Shown here: in pieces, positions 7,771 to 15,588 of the stretch
Layout: each line of letters starts with the position of its first letter
Numbering within the stretch: the first letter of the stretch is position 1
Assembly (NCBI GenBank): GCA_026417375.1
Contig: JAOADJ010000036.1
Span: 124,001 to 188,000 of the forward strand
Length of the DNA stretch: 64,000 nt
Direction: 5' to 3'
Source: Melioribacteraceae bacterium
GTDB taxonomy: Bacteria; Bacteroidota; Ignavibacteria; Ignavibacteriales; Melioribacteraceae
Translations under genes and position numbers: made by a program
Notes under the pieces: model-generated
Database searches by the model: none
Seen by the model: the letters and a program-made list of their open reading frames with translations, nothing else
Told to the model about the DNA's origin: nothing

Positions 7771-9051
7771 TTGGATATAAGTTGGTCTGTTGATTTATTT
7801 ACAATTCTAGTTTGCATATTATTATCAGCATTATTTTCGGCATCGGAAATTGCAATATTTTCGTTTGATAAAAAGAGCTTAAATGATTACAAAAAAAATC
7901 ATCCAATTCTTGGAAAATATTTAAATGAATTATTAAGCAACTCAAAAAAAGTTCTTATAACAATTTTACTTTCAAATACCATAGTTGCAGTTTGGGCTTC
8001 AATAATAAGTGTACAATTAACTTTTTTAATTGCTGAAAAATATAATTATCAAAAAGATGTAGCTATTTTTTTCCAAATTGTTGTTTTGACAATTTTATTA
8101 TTAACAATTGGAGAAATAACTCCAAAAATTTGGTCTAATAAATATCAAAAATCAGCATTAAGAATTGTAATTATACCAATCTATTCATTTTATATTCTTT
8201 TCTATCCAATTTCTTTTATTATATCTAACATTATAAATTATTTTTCAAAAAATATAAGTGATAAAAAATCCAGGACTGCATTAATCGAAAGTGAAATAAA
8301 AGATTTAGCTGATTTAAGCGTTGAAAAAGGGACAATAGAAGTTGATGAACATGAATTAATTAATGGTATAGTTTCTTTTAAAACTGTTACCGCGCGCGAA
8401 ATTATGACACCTCGCGTTGATATTGCCGCAATTTCTGTTGATGCTTCCTTCGAAGATTTATTAACAGTTATTAATAGTTCCGGACATAGTCGAATTCCTC
8501 TTTATGAAAAAGATTTGGATAATATAAAAGGAATTATTATTGCCAAAGACCTATTACCATTTATCAAGGATAAAGAAAAAGCAAAAAATATAAACCTGTT
8601 GAAAATAGCAAGAGAAGCAATCTTTGTTCCTTCATCAAAACATATAAATGATTTACTACATGAATTCCAGGAAAAGAAAATTCATTTAGCAATTGTTGTT
8701 GATGAATATGGTGGTACGGCTGGAATAATTTCACTTGAAGATATTTTAGAAGAAATTGTTGGTGAAATAAGGGATGAACATGATAAGGAAGAAAATGGAA
8801 TTATTAAATTATCAGAAGGATGTTACCAGATAATTGGTAAATTATCTATTGATGAATTAAATGAACTACTCAATGAAAATTTTTCTTCCGAAAATGATGA
8901 TTATGATACTGTCGGTGGATTCGTTTTTAATCATGCCGGAAAAATTCCTTCAAAAGATTATTCTTTTGTTTTTAATAATTATAAGTTTACTGTTAAAGAA
9001 GTAATTAATAACAGAATTAATAAAGTATTAATTGAAAAGGTTAATAATTGA
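7771..9051 (+). CDS. CNNM/GldE-like membrane protein (DUF21, CBS pair, CorC-HlyC domain)
   Basis: N-terminal DUF21 membrane domain (about residues 1-165, several hydrophobic helices, with LFSASEIAIFSF typical of the family), then two CBS domains (TAREIMTPRVDIAAIS and HLAIVVDEYGGTAGII regions), then a C-terminal CorC_HlyC domain. The family is linked to Mg/Co homeostasis; in Bacteroidota one branch is the gliding protein GldE. No other gliding gene is seen, so an ion-transport role is the safer call. The start is TTG, supported by TTGAGG about 10 nt upstream and by no better ATG before the first helix. The stop overlaps the next TTG start (TTGA). Confidence 0.85.
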   Translation: MDISWSVDLFTILVCILLSALFSASEIAIFSFDKKSLNDYKKNHPILGKYLNELLSNSKKVLITILLSNTIVAVWASIISVQLTFLIAEKYNYQKDVAIFFQIVVLTILLLTIGEITPKIWSNKYQKSALRIVIIPIYSFYILFYPISFIISNIINYFSKNISDKKSRTALIESEIKDLADLSVEKGTIEVDEHELINGIVSFKTVTAREIMTPRVDIAAISVDASFEDLLTVINSSGHSRIPLYEKDLDNIKGIIIAKDLLPFIKDKEKAKNINLLKIAREAIFVPSSKHINDLLHEFQEKKIHLAIVVDEYGGTAGIISLEDILEEIVGEIRDEHDKEENGIIKLSEGCYQIIGKLSIDELNELLNENFSSENDDYDTVGGFVFNHAGKIPSKDYSFVFNNYKFTVKEVINNRINKVLIEKVNN

Positions 9052-9422
9052 AAAAAGGATGCTTTTTTATTTTTGTTTTAATAATTACAGTAATTGTTGC
9101 TGTTTCAATTTACCTTTTTAAAAATGATGGTGAAATTTTTAAAAAAGTTAGTAAAGAAAAAATCCTTGATTTTGCTTACAGTAAATTTGAAGATAAATTT
9201 GATTCAACTTTTATAAAAAGTTCATATAAAGATTCTATCAAAATTTTATTAAATGATAAAATAAACAGATTAAAAAATGAAGAATTTAATTTAGCAATGA
9301 AAAATTTTGGTGAAATTAGTGATTTAATAAATAAATTAACAAAAGATGGTAAAATTGATTCACTCGATTTTATTGAAATTAAAAAATTGGTAATCAACGA
9401 TGAAAGATCAAAGAAAAACTGA
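9048..9422 (+). CDS. small membrane-anchored protein of unknown function
   Basis: I do not recognise a family. The 124-residue product starts with one strong hydrophobic segment (CFFIFVLIITVIVAVSIYLF, about residues 5-24), then a highly charged, probably helical Lys/Asp/Glu-rich region without Cys or obvious catalytic motif. The start is a TTG overlapping the upstream stop by 4 bp, and the end overlaps the MCE-domain gene by 23 bp. Tight packing between the CNNM-like and MCE genes suggests translational coupling and possibly a role at the same membrane. It would be an inner-membrane protein with its charged domain probably outside. Confidence 0.6.
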   Translation: MKKGCFFIFVLIITVIVAVSIYLFKNDGEIFKKVSKEKILDFAYSKFEDKFDSTFIKSSYKDSIKILLNDKINRLKNEEFNLAMKNFGEISDLINKLTKDGKIDSLDFIEIKKLVINDERSKKN

Positions 9423-10308
9423 AATTAAAGTTGGTATTACAGTATTTATAGCACTAATTATTTTTGTTTGGGTTTTTGGATGGGCAAAAAATTTAACACT
9501 ATCTTCTCATAAAAAAGAAATACATGTTGAATTTTCTTCTGTTGCTGGACTTGAAATTGGTGATCCGGTAACAATTAACGGTGTTAGAAAAGGTTATGTA
9601 AAAGATATTTACCTTAAAAAAAATAAAGTAATAACATTTTTACAATTAGATGGTGATGTTGAATTAAAAAAAGATTCTAAATTTTCTGTAATGATGCTTG
9701 ATTTAATGGGTGGTAAAAAAATTGAAATTTATCCCGGTGAAATGCAAGAAGAAATAGATTATAATAAAACTCAATATGGAGAATTTGTTGGTGATATTGC
9801 TTCAGCTATGGCAATGTTAGGTAGTGTTCAAACAGATTTAGTTGATGTTATTAAAGATATTAAAATAACACTTTCTAATATAAACAATATCCTAACAGAC
9901 AAAGATTTTAATTCAAATCTTAAAACATCTCTCGAAAACTTGGTTGATATTTCAAATAAACTTGATAAACTGATAAATCAAAATTCTGATGAAATAAACA
10001 GATTACTCAAATCCGGTAACGAACTTACTTCTCAAGTAAATGATTTTATCAAGTCAAACAAAGATTCTTTATCTCAAACAATTTCTTCAGTCAAATCAAC
10101 ATTAAATGAAACTAAGAGTTTAGTTATAAAAGTAAATCAATTAATTGATCAGACAAACAATAACGAAAATAACTTAGGAAAAATTTTAAATGATAAAGAA
10201 CTTTTAAATGATGTTAAAACATCAATTTCACAATTGAAAGAACTAACAAAAATTTTAATTGAACAATTAAAAGGAAAAGGAATAGAAGTTAAAACAAATA
10301 TATTTTAA
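9400..10308 (+). CDS. MlaD-type MCE-domain protein
   Basis: One N-terminal membrane helix (VGITVFIALIIFVWVFGWA) is followed by a single MCE domain at about residues 38-115 (VEFSSVAGLEIGDPVTINGVRKGYV), then a long Ser/Asn/Lys-rich helical tail. MCE proteins form rings that move lipids between the inner and outer membranes. Usually they work with an MlaE permease and MlaF ATPase, but neither is adjacent here, so those subunits must lie elsewhere. The tail resembles the coiled stalks of larger MCE proteins. The gene overlaps the preceding small membrane protein by 23 bp and is 4 bp from acpS. Substrate unknown, probably phospholipid. Confidence 0.85.
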   Translation: MKDQRKTEIKVGITVFIALIIFVWVFGWAKNLTLSSHKKEIHVEFSSVAGLEIGDPVTINGVRKGYVKDIYLKKNKVITFLQLDGDVELKKDSKFSVMMLDLMGGKKIEIYPGEMQEEIDYNKTQYGEFVGDIASAMAMLGSVQTDLVDVIKDIKITLSNINNILTDKDFNSNLKTSLENLVDISNKLDKLINQNSDEINRLLKSGNELTSQVNDFIKSNKDSLSQTISSVKSTLNETKSLVIKVNQLIDQTNNNENNLGKILNDKELLNDVKTSISQLKELTKILIEQLKGKGIEVKTNIF

Positions 10309-10312
10309 TAGT

Positions 10313-10702
10313 ATGATTTTAGGATTAGGTATAGACATAATAGAAATAGAAAGAATAAAAAAAAGTATTGAAGAATATGGTGATAAATTTTTAAATAAAA
10401 TTTTCACTAAAGAAGAAATTAATTATTCAATAAATAAACCAAATAAATATCAGCATTTTGCAGCAAGGTTTGCAGCAAAAGAAGCTATTTATAAAGCACT
10501 ATCTTCTGATACAAATAAAATTTATAGCTGGCAAGATGTTGAAATCTATAACGAAGCAAATGGATTACCAAATGTAAAATTTTATGGTGCATTAAAAGAT
10601 TATTTGAACGACAAAAAGCAAATTAAAATTTCAATGAGTCACTCCGAAAATTATGTAACATGTATTGCTATCCTTTTTCAAACTAACAATTCCAATATCT
10701 AA
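10313..10702 (+). CDS. acpS: holo-[acyl-carrier-protein] synthase
   Basis: Transfers 4'-phosphopantetheine from CoA to the serine of apo-ACP, activating fatty-acid synthesis. The N-terminus ILGLGIDIIEIERIK carries the Mg-binding Asp, and ARFAAKEAIYKAL carries the conserved Glu and Lys. MSHSENYVTCIAI near the C-terminus is also typical. The 129-aa length is normal for the AcpS-type trimeric enzymes. The start is the ATG 4 bp after the MCE gene; no ribosome-binding site is obvious, which suggests coupling. mnmA follows after 46 bp. Confidence 0.93.
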   Translation: MILGLGIDIIEIERIKKSIEEYGDKFLNKIFTKEEINYSINKPNKYQHFAARFAAKEAIYKALSSDTNKIYSWQDVEIYNEANGLPNVKFYGALKDYLNDKKQIKISMSHSENYVTCIAILFQTNNSNI

Positions 10703-10748
10703 ACTTTTTTTGACTTATTTTTGTTTTTGTAAAAAAGAAAGGTTTAAA

Positions 10749-11846
10749 TTGAACGATAAAAGAGTTATAGTTGCAATGAGTGGCGGAGTAGATTCATCAG
10801 TTGCAGCTGCTTTACTTCATCAACAAGGATACGATGTAATTGGAATTACTATGAAAACATGGGGATTTATGGAGGTCGGCGGTGCACCAAAACATGAATC
10901 GGGTTGTTGCTCTTTAGATGCAATTTTTGATGCTAAAAATGTTGCTAATTCATTTGGAATACCTCATTACACTGTTGATTTTACAAAAGCTTTCGAGAAA
11001 GAAGTAATTGATAATTTTGTTGATGAATATTTAAATGGTAGAACACCAAATCCTTGTGTGGTTTGTAATAGAAAAATCAAATGGGAAGAATTATTAAAAA
11101 AAGCAGATCAACTTGATGCAAAATATGTTGCCACTGGTCACTATGCAAAAGTAATTTATAATGAAAAAACAAATCGATTCCAATTAAAATCTTCTTCTGA
11201 TAATAAAAAAGATCAAACTTATGCTCTTTGGGGTTTAACACAAAAAAGTTTAAGTAGAACAATTTTCCCGTTAGGTGACTTTACAAAAGATGAAGTAAGA
11301 GAATTAGCTGTTAAGTTTAATTTAAAAACTGCTAAAAAACCTGATAGTCAGGAAATTTGTTTTGTTGCTGATGACAATTATGAACGATTTTTACGTGAAA
11401 GAGTTCCGGATTTAATAAACAATGTTCCGAAAGGTGATTTTGTATATCATGGAAAAATTGTAGGTCAACATAAAGGAATTCCATTTTATACTGTTGGTCA
11501 AAGAAGGGGATTAGGTGTAGCAGTTGGAAAACCTGTTTACGTTAAAAAAATTAATGCAGAAAATGGAATTGTTGAATTGGGTGATAAAGAAGAATTATAT
11601 GATAATTTAGTTACTGCAATTGATATAAATTATGTATCTGTTGAAAAGTTAAATGAAAATGAAATTGTTTACGCAAAAATCAGATATTCAGATAGTGCTG
11701 ACATTGCAACTGTAATTGAAGCAAATGAAAAATTTATAAAAATTATTTTTCATAATAAAAAAAGTGCAATCACGCCGGGGCAATCTTTAGTTTTATATGA
11801 TGAAAAAGGATTAGTTTTGGCAGGCGGAATAATTTCAAAAAATTGA
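10749..11846 (+). CDS. mnmA: tRNA-specific 2-thiouridylase MnmA
   Basis: Adds sulfur to the wobble uridine (s2U34) of tRNA Lys, Glu and Gln using ATP and a persulfide relay. The PP-loop motif SGGVDSS lies near residue 12. The catalytic cysteines are in NPCVVCNRKIKW and in PDSQEICF, and the C-terminal part has the usual beta-barrel. I chose TTG at 10749 because it gives VIVAMSGGVDSS at the usual distance from the start, 365 aa, and GAAAGG 6 nt upstream. An earlier in-frame TTG would lie inside acpS and add residues unlike the family. It is cytoplasmic and stands at the end of the acpS unit. Confidence 0.93.
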   Translation: MNDKRVIVAMSGGVDSSVAAALLHQQGYDVIGITMKTWGFMEVGGAPKHESGCCSLDAIFDAKNVANSFGIPHYTVDFTKAFEKEVIDNFVDEYLNGRTPNPCVVCNRKIKWEELLKKADQLDAKYVATGHYAKVIYNEKTNRFQLKSSSDNKKDQTYALWGLTQKSLSRTIFPLGDFTKDEVRELAVKFNLKTAKKPDSQEICFVADDNYERFLRERVPDLINNVPKGDFVYHGKIVGQHKGIPFYTVGQRRGLGVAVGKPVYVKKINAENGIVELGDKEELYDNLVTAIDINYVSVEKLNENEIVYAKIRYSDSADIATVIEANEKFIKIIFHNKKSAITPGQSLVLYDEKGLVLAGGIISKN

Positions 11847-11921
11847 AATATCTAATTTCTTTCATAAAACAATTCTTTTATAGATATTTGCGACGAGAAA
11901 AAATAAAAACTTTGGAGGAAC

Positions 11922-12458
11922 ATCTTCGAACATCTTAATAATACAAATGGCGCTTTAAATGCGAGAGTATTATTATTAAATCAAAGTTATGAACCACTTA
12001 CAATTTGTAGTGTAAAGAAAGCAATAATTTTGATGCTTTTAGGAAAAGCTGAATTGTTAATACCAAACGAGAAAAGAAAAATCAGAACTGTATCTAAAGT
12101 TTTTGAATGGCCTAGTGTAATTCGTTTAAGTGGTTATAGAAAAGTCCCTTACAAAAGAATAATATTAACAAGAAAAAATATATTAAAAAGAGATAATCAT
12201 AAATGTATGTATTGCGGAAGAAGTGATTTACCTTTAACAATTGATCATATCATTCCAAAATCAAAAGGTGGAGATGACAGCTGGGAAAATCTTGTTGCAG
12301 CTTGTATGCCTTGCAACAATAAGAAAGGTGATAGAACTCCTGATGAAGCTGACATGAAACTGCGTTCTAAACCATACGCACCAAATCATATCATGTTCAT
12401 CAAACACAATGTTGGCAGATTAGAAGAAAGCTGGAAACCTTTTCTTTTTCAATCTTAA
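11922..12458 (+). CDS. HNH endonuclease-like protein, possibly with a rare ATC start
   Basis: HNH nuclease fold: CMYCGRSD, then LTIDHIIPKSKGG, then ENLVAACMPCNNKKG supplies the two CxxC zinc knuckles and the His-Asn-His type metal site. Small stand-alone HNH proteins of this type are common in Bacteroidota, but their role is unknown. Homologues begin with a stretch like RVLLLNQSYEPLTICSVKKA, and that frame is open here from 11907, upstream of the first TTG/ATG codons at 12030-12035. The only usable upstream codon is ATC at 11922, 3 nt after a strong GGAGG (11914-11918). The start is therefore uncertain. trpS follows after 31 bp. Confidence 0.75.
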   Translation: MFEHLNNTNGALNARVLLLNQSYEPLTICSVKKAIILMLLGKAELLIPNEKRKIRTVSKVFEWPSVIRLSGYRKVPYKRIILTRKNILKRDNHKCMYCGRSDLPLTIDHIIPKSKGGDDSWENLVAACMPCNNKKGDRTPDEADMKLRSKPYAPNHIMFIKHNVGRLEESWKPFLFQS

Positions 12459-12489
12459 CAAACTAATTTTTAAATAAAAATAATTCATT

Positions 12490-13470
12490 ATGCAGAAAAA
12501 AAGAATTTTAAGCGGAATGCGTCCAACTGGTAAACTTCATATTGGTCACTATGTTGGTGCTTTAGAAAACTGGATTAAACTTCAAGATGATTATGAAAGT
12601 TATCATCTTATAGCAGACTATCATGTATTAACTACTAATTTATCAACTGATGATATTTATGAAAATTCAATTGAAATGTTAATTGATTGGCTTGCAGCAG
12701 GATTAAACCCTGAAAAAAGTCCTATGTTTCGTCAATCGCAAATAAAGGAACATGCTGAACTATTTTTAGTTTTTTCAATGTTGATTACAACTTCCAGATT
12801 AGAAAGAAATCCAACTTTAAAAGAACAGGTGAGAGATTTAAACATCGAAAATGTAATTTATGGTCATTTAGGTTATCCCGTTTTGCAATCTGCAGATATA
12901 TTACTTTATAAAGGAGATGCAGTTCCTGTTGGTGAAGATCAAGTTCCACATATTGAAATAACAAGAGAAATTGCAAGAAGATTTAATAATCAATATGGAG
13001 AAGTTTTTCCTGAACCTGAAGCTTTACTTACAAATTTTGCGCGATTACCCGGCTTAGATGGTGATGCAAAAATGAGTAAGTCATTAAATAATACAATTTT
13101 ACTTTCTGATGATGCAGAAACAGTTAAACAAAAATTAAGAAAAGCTGTAACAGATCCTCAAAAGGTAAGAAAAAATGATCCGGGGCGTCCCGAAGTTTGT
13201 TTAATATTTACATATCACAAAAAATTTAATCCAAATGAAGTACAGGAAATTGAAATTAATTGTAAAAATGGTAGTTTAGGTTGTGTTGATTGTAAACTAA
13301 AATGTGCAACTAAAATAAATGAATGGCTTACTCCAATAATTGATAAAAGAAAATTTTATGAATCAAATTTAGATTTAGTGAAAAATATTCTTAATGATGG
13401 TGAAGAGAAAGCAAAAAAAGTTGCTCGTCAAACAATGTTTGAAGTTCGTGAAAAAATGAAGTTAGGTTAA
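12490..13470 (+). CDS. trpS: tryptophan--tRNA ligase
   Basis: Class I aminoacyl-tRNA synthetase charging tRNA-Trp. The signature HIGH appears as TGKLHIGHYVGAL near residue 12-24 and the KMSKS loop as DAKMSKSLNN near 193. GEDQVPHIEITREIARRFN is typical of bacterial TrpRS. The 326-aa length is normal. A four-cysteine patch (CKNGSLGCVDCKLKC) lies in the C-terminal region; similar patches that may bind metal are known in some TrpRS. The gene is one base from scpA, so the two are probably co-transcribed. Confidence 0.96.
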   Translation: MQKKRILSGMRPTGKLHIGHYVGALENWIKLQDDYESYHLIADYHVLTTNLSTDDIYENSIEMLIDWLAAGLNPEKSPMFRQSQIKEHAELFLVFSMLITTSRLERNPTLKEQVRDLNIENVIYGHLGYPVLQSADILLYKGDAVPVGEDQVPHIEITREIARRFNNQYGEVFPEPEALLTNFARLPGLDGDAKMSKSLNNTILLSDDAETVKQKLRKAVTDPQKVRKNDPGRPEVCLIFTYHKKFNPNEVQEIEINCKNGSLGCVDCKLKCATKINEWLTPIIDKRKFYESNLDLVKNILNDGEEKAKKVARQTMFEVREKMKLG

Positions 13471-13471
13471 G

Positions 13472-14191
13472 ATGTATAAAATAAAATTACAGCATTTTGA
13501 AGGTCCACTTGATCTGCTTCTCTTTTTTATTAAAAGAGATGAGCTTGATATTTATGATATTCCAATATCAAGAATTACCAAAGAGTTTATCGATTATTTA
13601 CATCTTCTTGAACAATTAGATTTGGATGTTGCAAGTGATTTTATTTTGATGGCTGCTACATTAATGCAAATAAAAGTTAAAATGCTTTTACCTCGCGAAG
13701 TTGATGAAAAAGGAGAAGAAATTGATCCCCGTGCTGATTTAGTTAAAGCTTTATTGGAATATAAAAGATATAAAGAAATGTCTGAAGAGCTTTCTTTCAT
13801 GGAAGCAAATCAAAGAAATTATAATTATCGCGGAAACTTCGATTCTGATTACAAAGAAACGCCCCCTGATTATGAAGTTCTTCTTAAAAATATTTCAATA
13901 TATGATTTGATAAAAGCCTTCAAAAAAGTTTTGATGAGTAAACAAGAAGAACCTGTTCATCAAATAAGGAAATGGAATATTACAATTGATGACCAAATTG
14001 AATACATTAAAAACAAATTAAACGAAAATTTTGAAATGAATTTTTACGATCTGATGAAAGATCTTAATGATAAAGTAAAAATAGTAGTTACATTTATTGC
14101 AATGCTCGAAATGGTAAAATCCGGAACAATCGGTTTAAGAGAAACAGGAATAATTAACGATTTTTCAATCTACTTAATACAAAATGGATAG
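13472..14191 (+). CDS. scpA: segregation and condensation protein A
   Basis: Kleisin subunit of the SMC-ScpAB condensin, which bridges SMC heads and organises the chromosome. The N-terminus (FEGPLDLLLFFIKRDELDI) is the family signature, followed by YLHLLEQLDLDVASDFILMAA, and the C-terminal winged helix is present. The 239-aa length is typical. The gene overlaps scpB by 8 bp, and rluB follows, so this is the classic scpA-scpB-rluB order. The start is an ATG right after the trpS stop. smc itself is not in the window. Confidence 0.94.
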   Translation: MYKIKLQHFEGPLDLLLFFIKRDELDIYDIPISRITKEFIDYLHLLEQLDLDVASDFILMAATLMQIKVKMLLPREVDEKGEEIDPRADLVKALLEYKRYKEMSEELSFMEANQRNYNYRGNFDSDYKETPPDYEVLLKNISIYDLIKAFKKVLMSKQEEPVHQIRKWNITIDDQIEYIKNKLNENFEMNFYDLMKDLNDKVKIVVTFIAMLEMVKSGTIGLRETGIINDFSIYLIQNG

Positions 14192-14888
14192 TATATATAA
14201 CTCTGTTATTGAAGCATTAATTTTTGCTTCCGATGAACCTTTGACACCAAATGAAATAATTAATGCCATAAAAGGCATTGATGGTGTTGATACAGAAATT
14301 ACAACTGAAGAAATTGATAATGTTGTAAATGAATTAAATAAAAAATATGATGAAAATGAAAGTGCATTTACAATTTTAAAAATTGCACATGGATATTCTT
14401 TTGCTACAAAACCTAATCATGCAAAATATGTTGGTTTTCTTTCTTCAGAAAAAAGTAAAAGAAGATTAAGCAATGCAGCATTGGAAACTTTAGCTATTAT
14501 TGCCTACAAACAACCAATTACAAAACCAGAATTAGAAATGATTCGAGGAGTAAATTCCGATTACACCTTAAATACATTACTCGAAAAAAATTTGGTTACA
14601 ATTTCTGGCAGAGCAGATTCTGTTGGAAGACCATTGCTTTATGTAACTACCGATGAATTTCTGAAATATTTTGGATTACACTCAATTAATGATTTACCTA
14701 AACCAAGAGAAATAGAAGAAATTATGAAAGATGAAGATTTTCTTGAACAAAAAAGAAAAATAATGATGGGCGATATTGAAGAAGAAGCTGAAAAACAACT
14801 TGATGAAAATTTCTCAGACTTAGAACAAACTATTGATTTAGATGTAGAACAAGATAGAAAAAATGAAGAATTAGATTATGAAAATTAG
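14184..14888 (+). CDS. scpB: segregation and condensation protein B
   Basis: Winged-helix partner of ScpA in the SMC complex. The first half has EALIFASDEPLTPNEI and the second has AALETLAIIAYKQPITKPELE followed by IRGVNSDYTLNTLLEKNLV, all characteristic of ScpB. The last 55 residues are an acidic, low-complexity tail (Glu/Asp-rich), which is common in this family and probably disordered. It overlaps scpA by 8 bp and rluB by 11 bp. Confidence 0.94.
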   Translation: MDSIYNSVIEALIFASDEPLTPNEIINAIKGIDGVDTEITTEEIDNVVNELNKKYDENESAFTILKIAHGYSFATKPNHAKYVGFLSSEKSKRRLSNAALETLAIIAYKQPITKPELEMIRGVNSDYTLNTLLEKNLVTISGRADSVGRPLLYVTTDEFLKYFGLHSINDLPKPREIEEIMKDEDFLEQKRKIMMGDIEEEAEKQLDENFSDLEQTIDLDVEQDRKNEELDYEN

Positions 14889-15588
14889 ATTAAACAGATT
14901 TTTAGCAGAGTCCGGAGTAGCTTCCCGTAGAAAAGCAGAAGAATTTATAAAAGAAGGCAGAGTAACAATTAACAATAAAGTTGTAGTAGAATTAGCAACT
15001 TTAATTGATGATGAAAATGATATTGTAAAAGTAGATGGTGAAATTGTTAAGCCAGAAAAAAAAGTTTATTATTTATTAAATAAACCTAAAGGTTACATAA
15101 CAACTACTGATGATGAAAAAGGAAGAAAAAAAGTAACCGATTTAATAAATACTAAACAAAAAATATTTCCAGTTGGAAGATTAGATTTTGACACAACAGG
15201 TGTATTAATATTAACTAATGATGGTGACTTTGCAAATTTTTTGATGCACCCCAAAAATAAAATAATTCGTGAATATAAAGTTATGCTCGATAAACCAATT
15301 ACCGATGAAGATAAATCAAGATTAGTCAAAGGAATTACTCTCGATGGTAAAAAAAGTAAATTTGAAAAACTTTATTATCCCAATAAAGATTATAAAGAAA
15401 GTTTAATAGCAACTGTTACCGAAGGAAGAAATCATTTTGTTAAAAGAATGTTTTCAGCTCTTGGATACAATGTAAAAAAACTTGAACGAATCAGTTATGC
15501 AAACTTCAATGTAAAAGGAATGCCTTTAGGTTCATACAGAATAATATCTAAAGAAGAAATTAAAAAAGTTTATGAAGATTTTTCTTAA
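14878..15588 (+). CDS. rluB: 23S rRNA pseudouridine synthase, RluB/RsuA type
   Basis: An N-terminal S4 RNA-binding domain (IRLNRFLAESGVASRRKAEE) is followed by an RsuA-type synthase domain. The catalytic motif is PVGRLDFDTTGVLILTNDG, with the Asp of RLD as nucleophile. These enzymes isomerise a uridine in rRNA; the scpAB-linked member in most bacteria is RluB, acting on 23S U2605. Site specificity cannot be proved from sequence, and an RsuA/RluE-like specificity remains possible. The 236-aa length is standard. The end overlaps the next gene by 17 bp. Confidence 0.9.
   Translation: MKIRLNRFLAESGVASRRKAEEFIKEGRVTINNKVVVELATLIDDENDIVKVDGEIVKPEKKVYYLLNKPKGYITTTDDEKGRKKVTDLINTKQKIFPVGRLDFDTTGVLILTNDGDFANFLMHPKNKIIREYKVMLDKPITDEDKSRLVKGITLDGKKSKFEKLYYPNKDYKESLIATVTEGRNHFVKRMFSALGYNVKKLERISYANFNVKGMPLGSYRIISKEEIKKVYEDFS

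Noticed and set aside
10665-10748. Longer MnmA start within acpS
   Set aside because: Gives a Phe/Lys-rich extension unlike the family; TTG at 10749 has a ribosome-binding site and the correct distance to the PP-loop.
11846-11889. AAATATCTA / TAGATATTT inverted repeat after mnmA
   Set aside because: The 9-bp stem overlaps the mnmA stop and has a 26-nt loop with no T tract; too weak for a terminator or riboswitch call.
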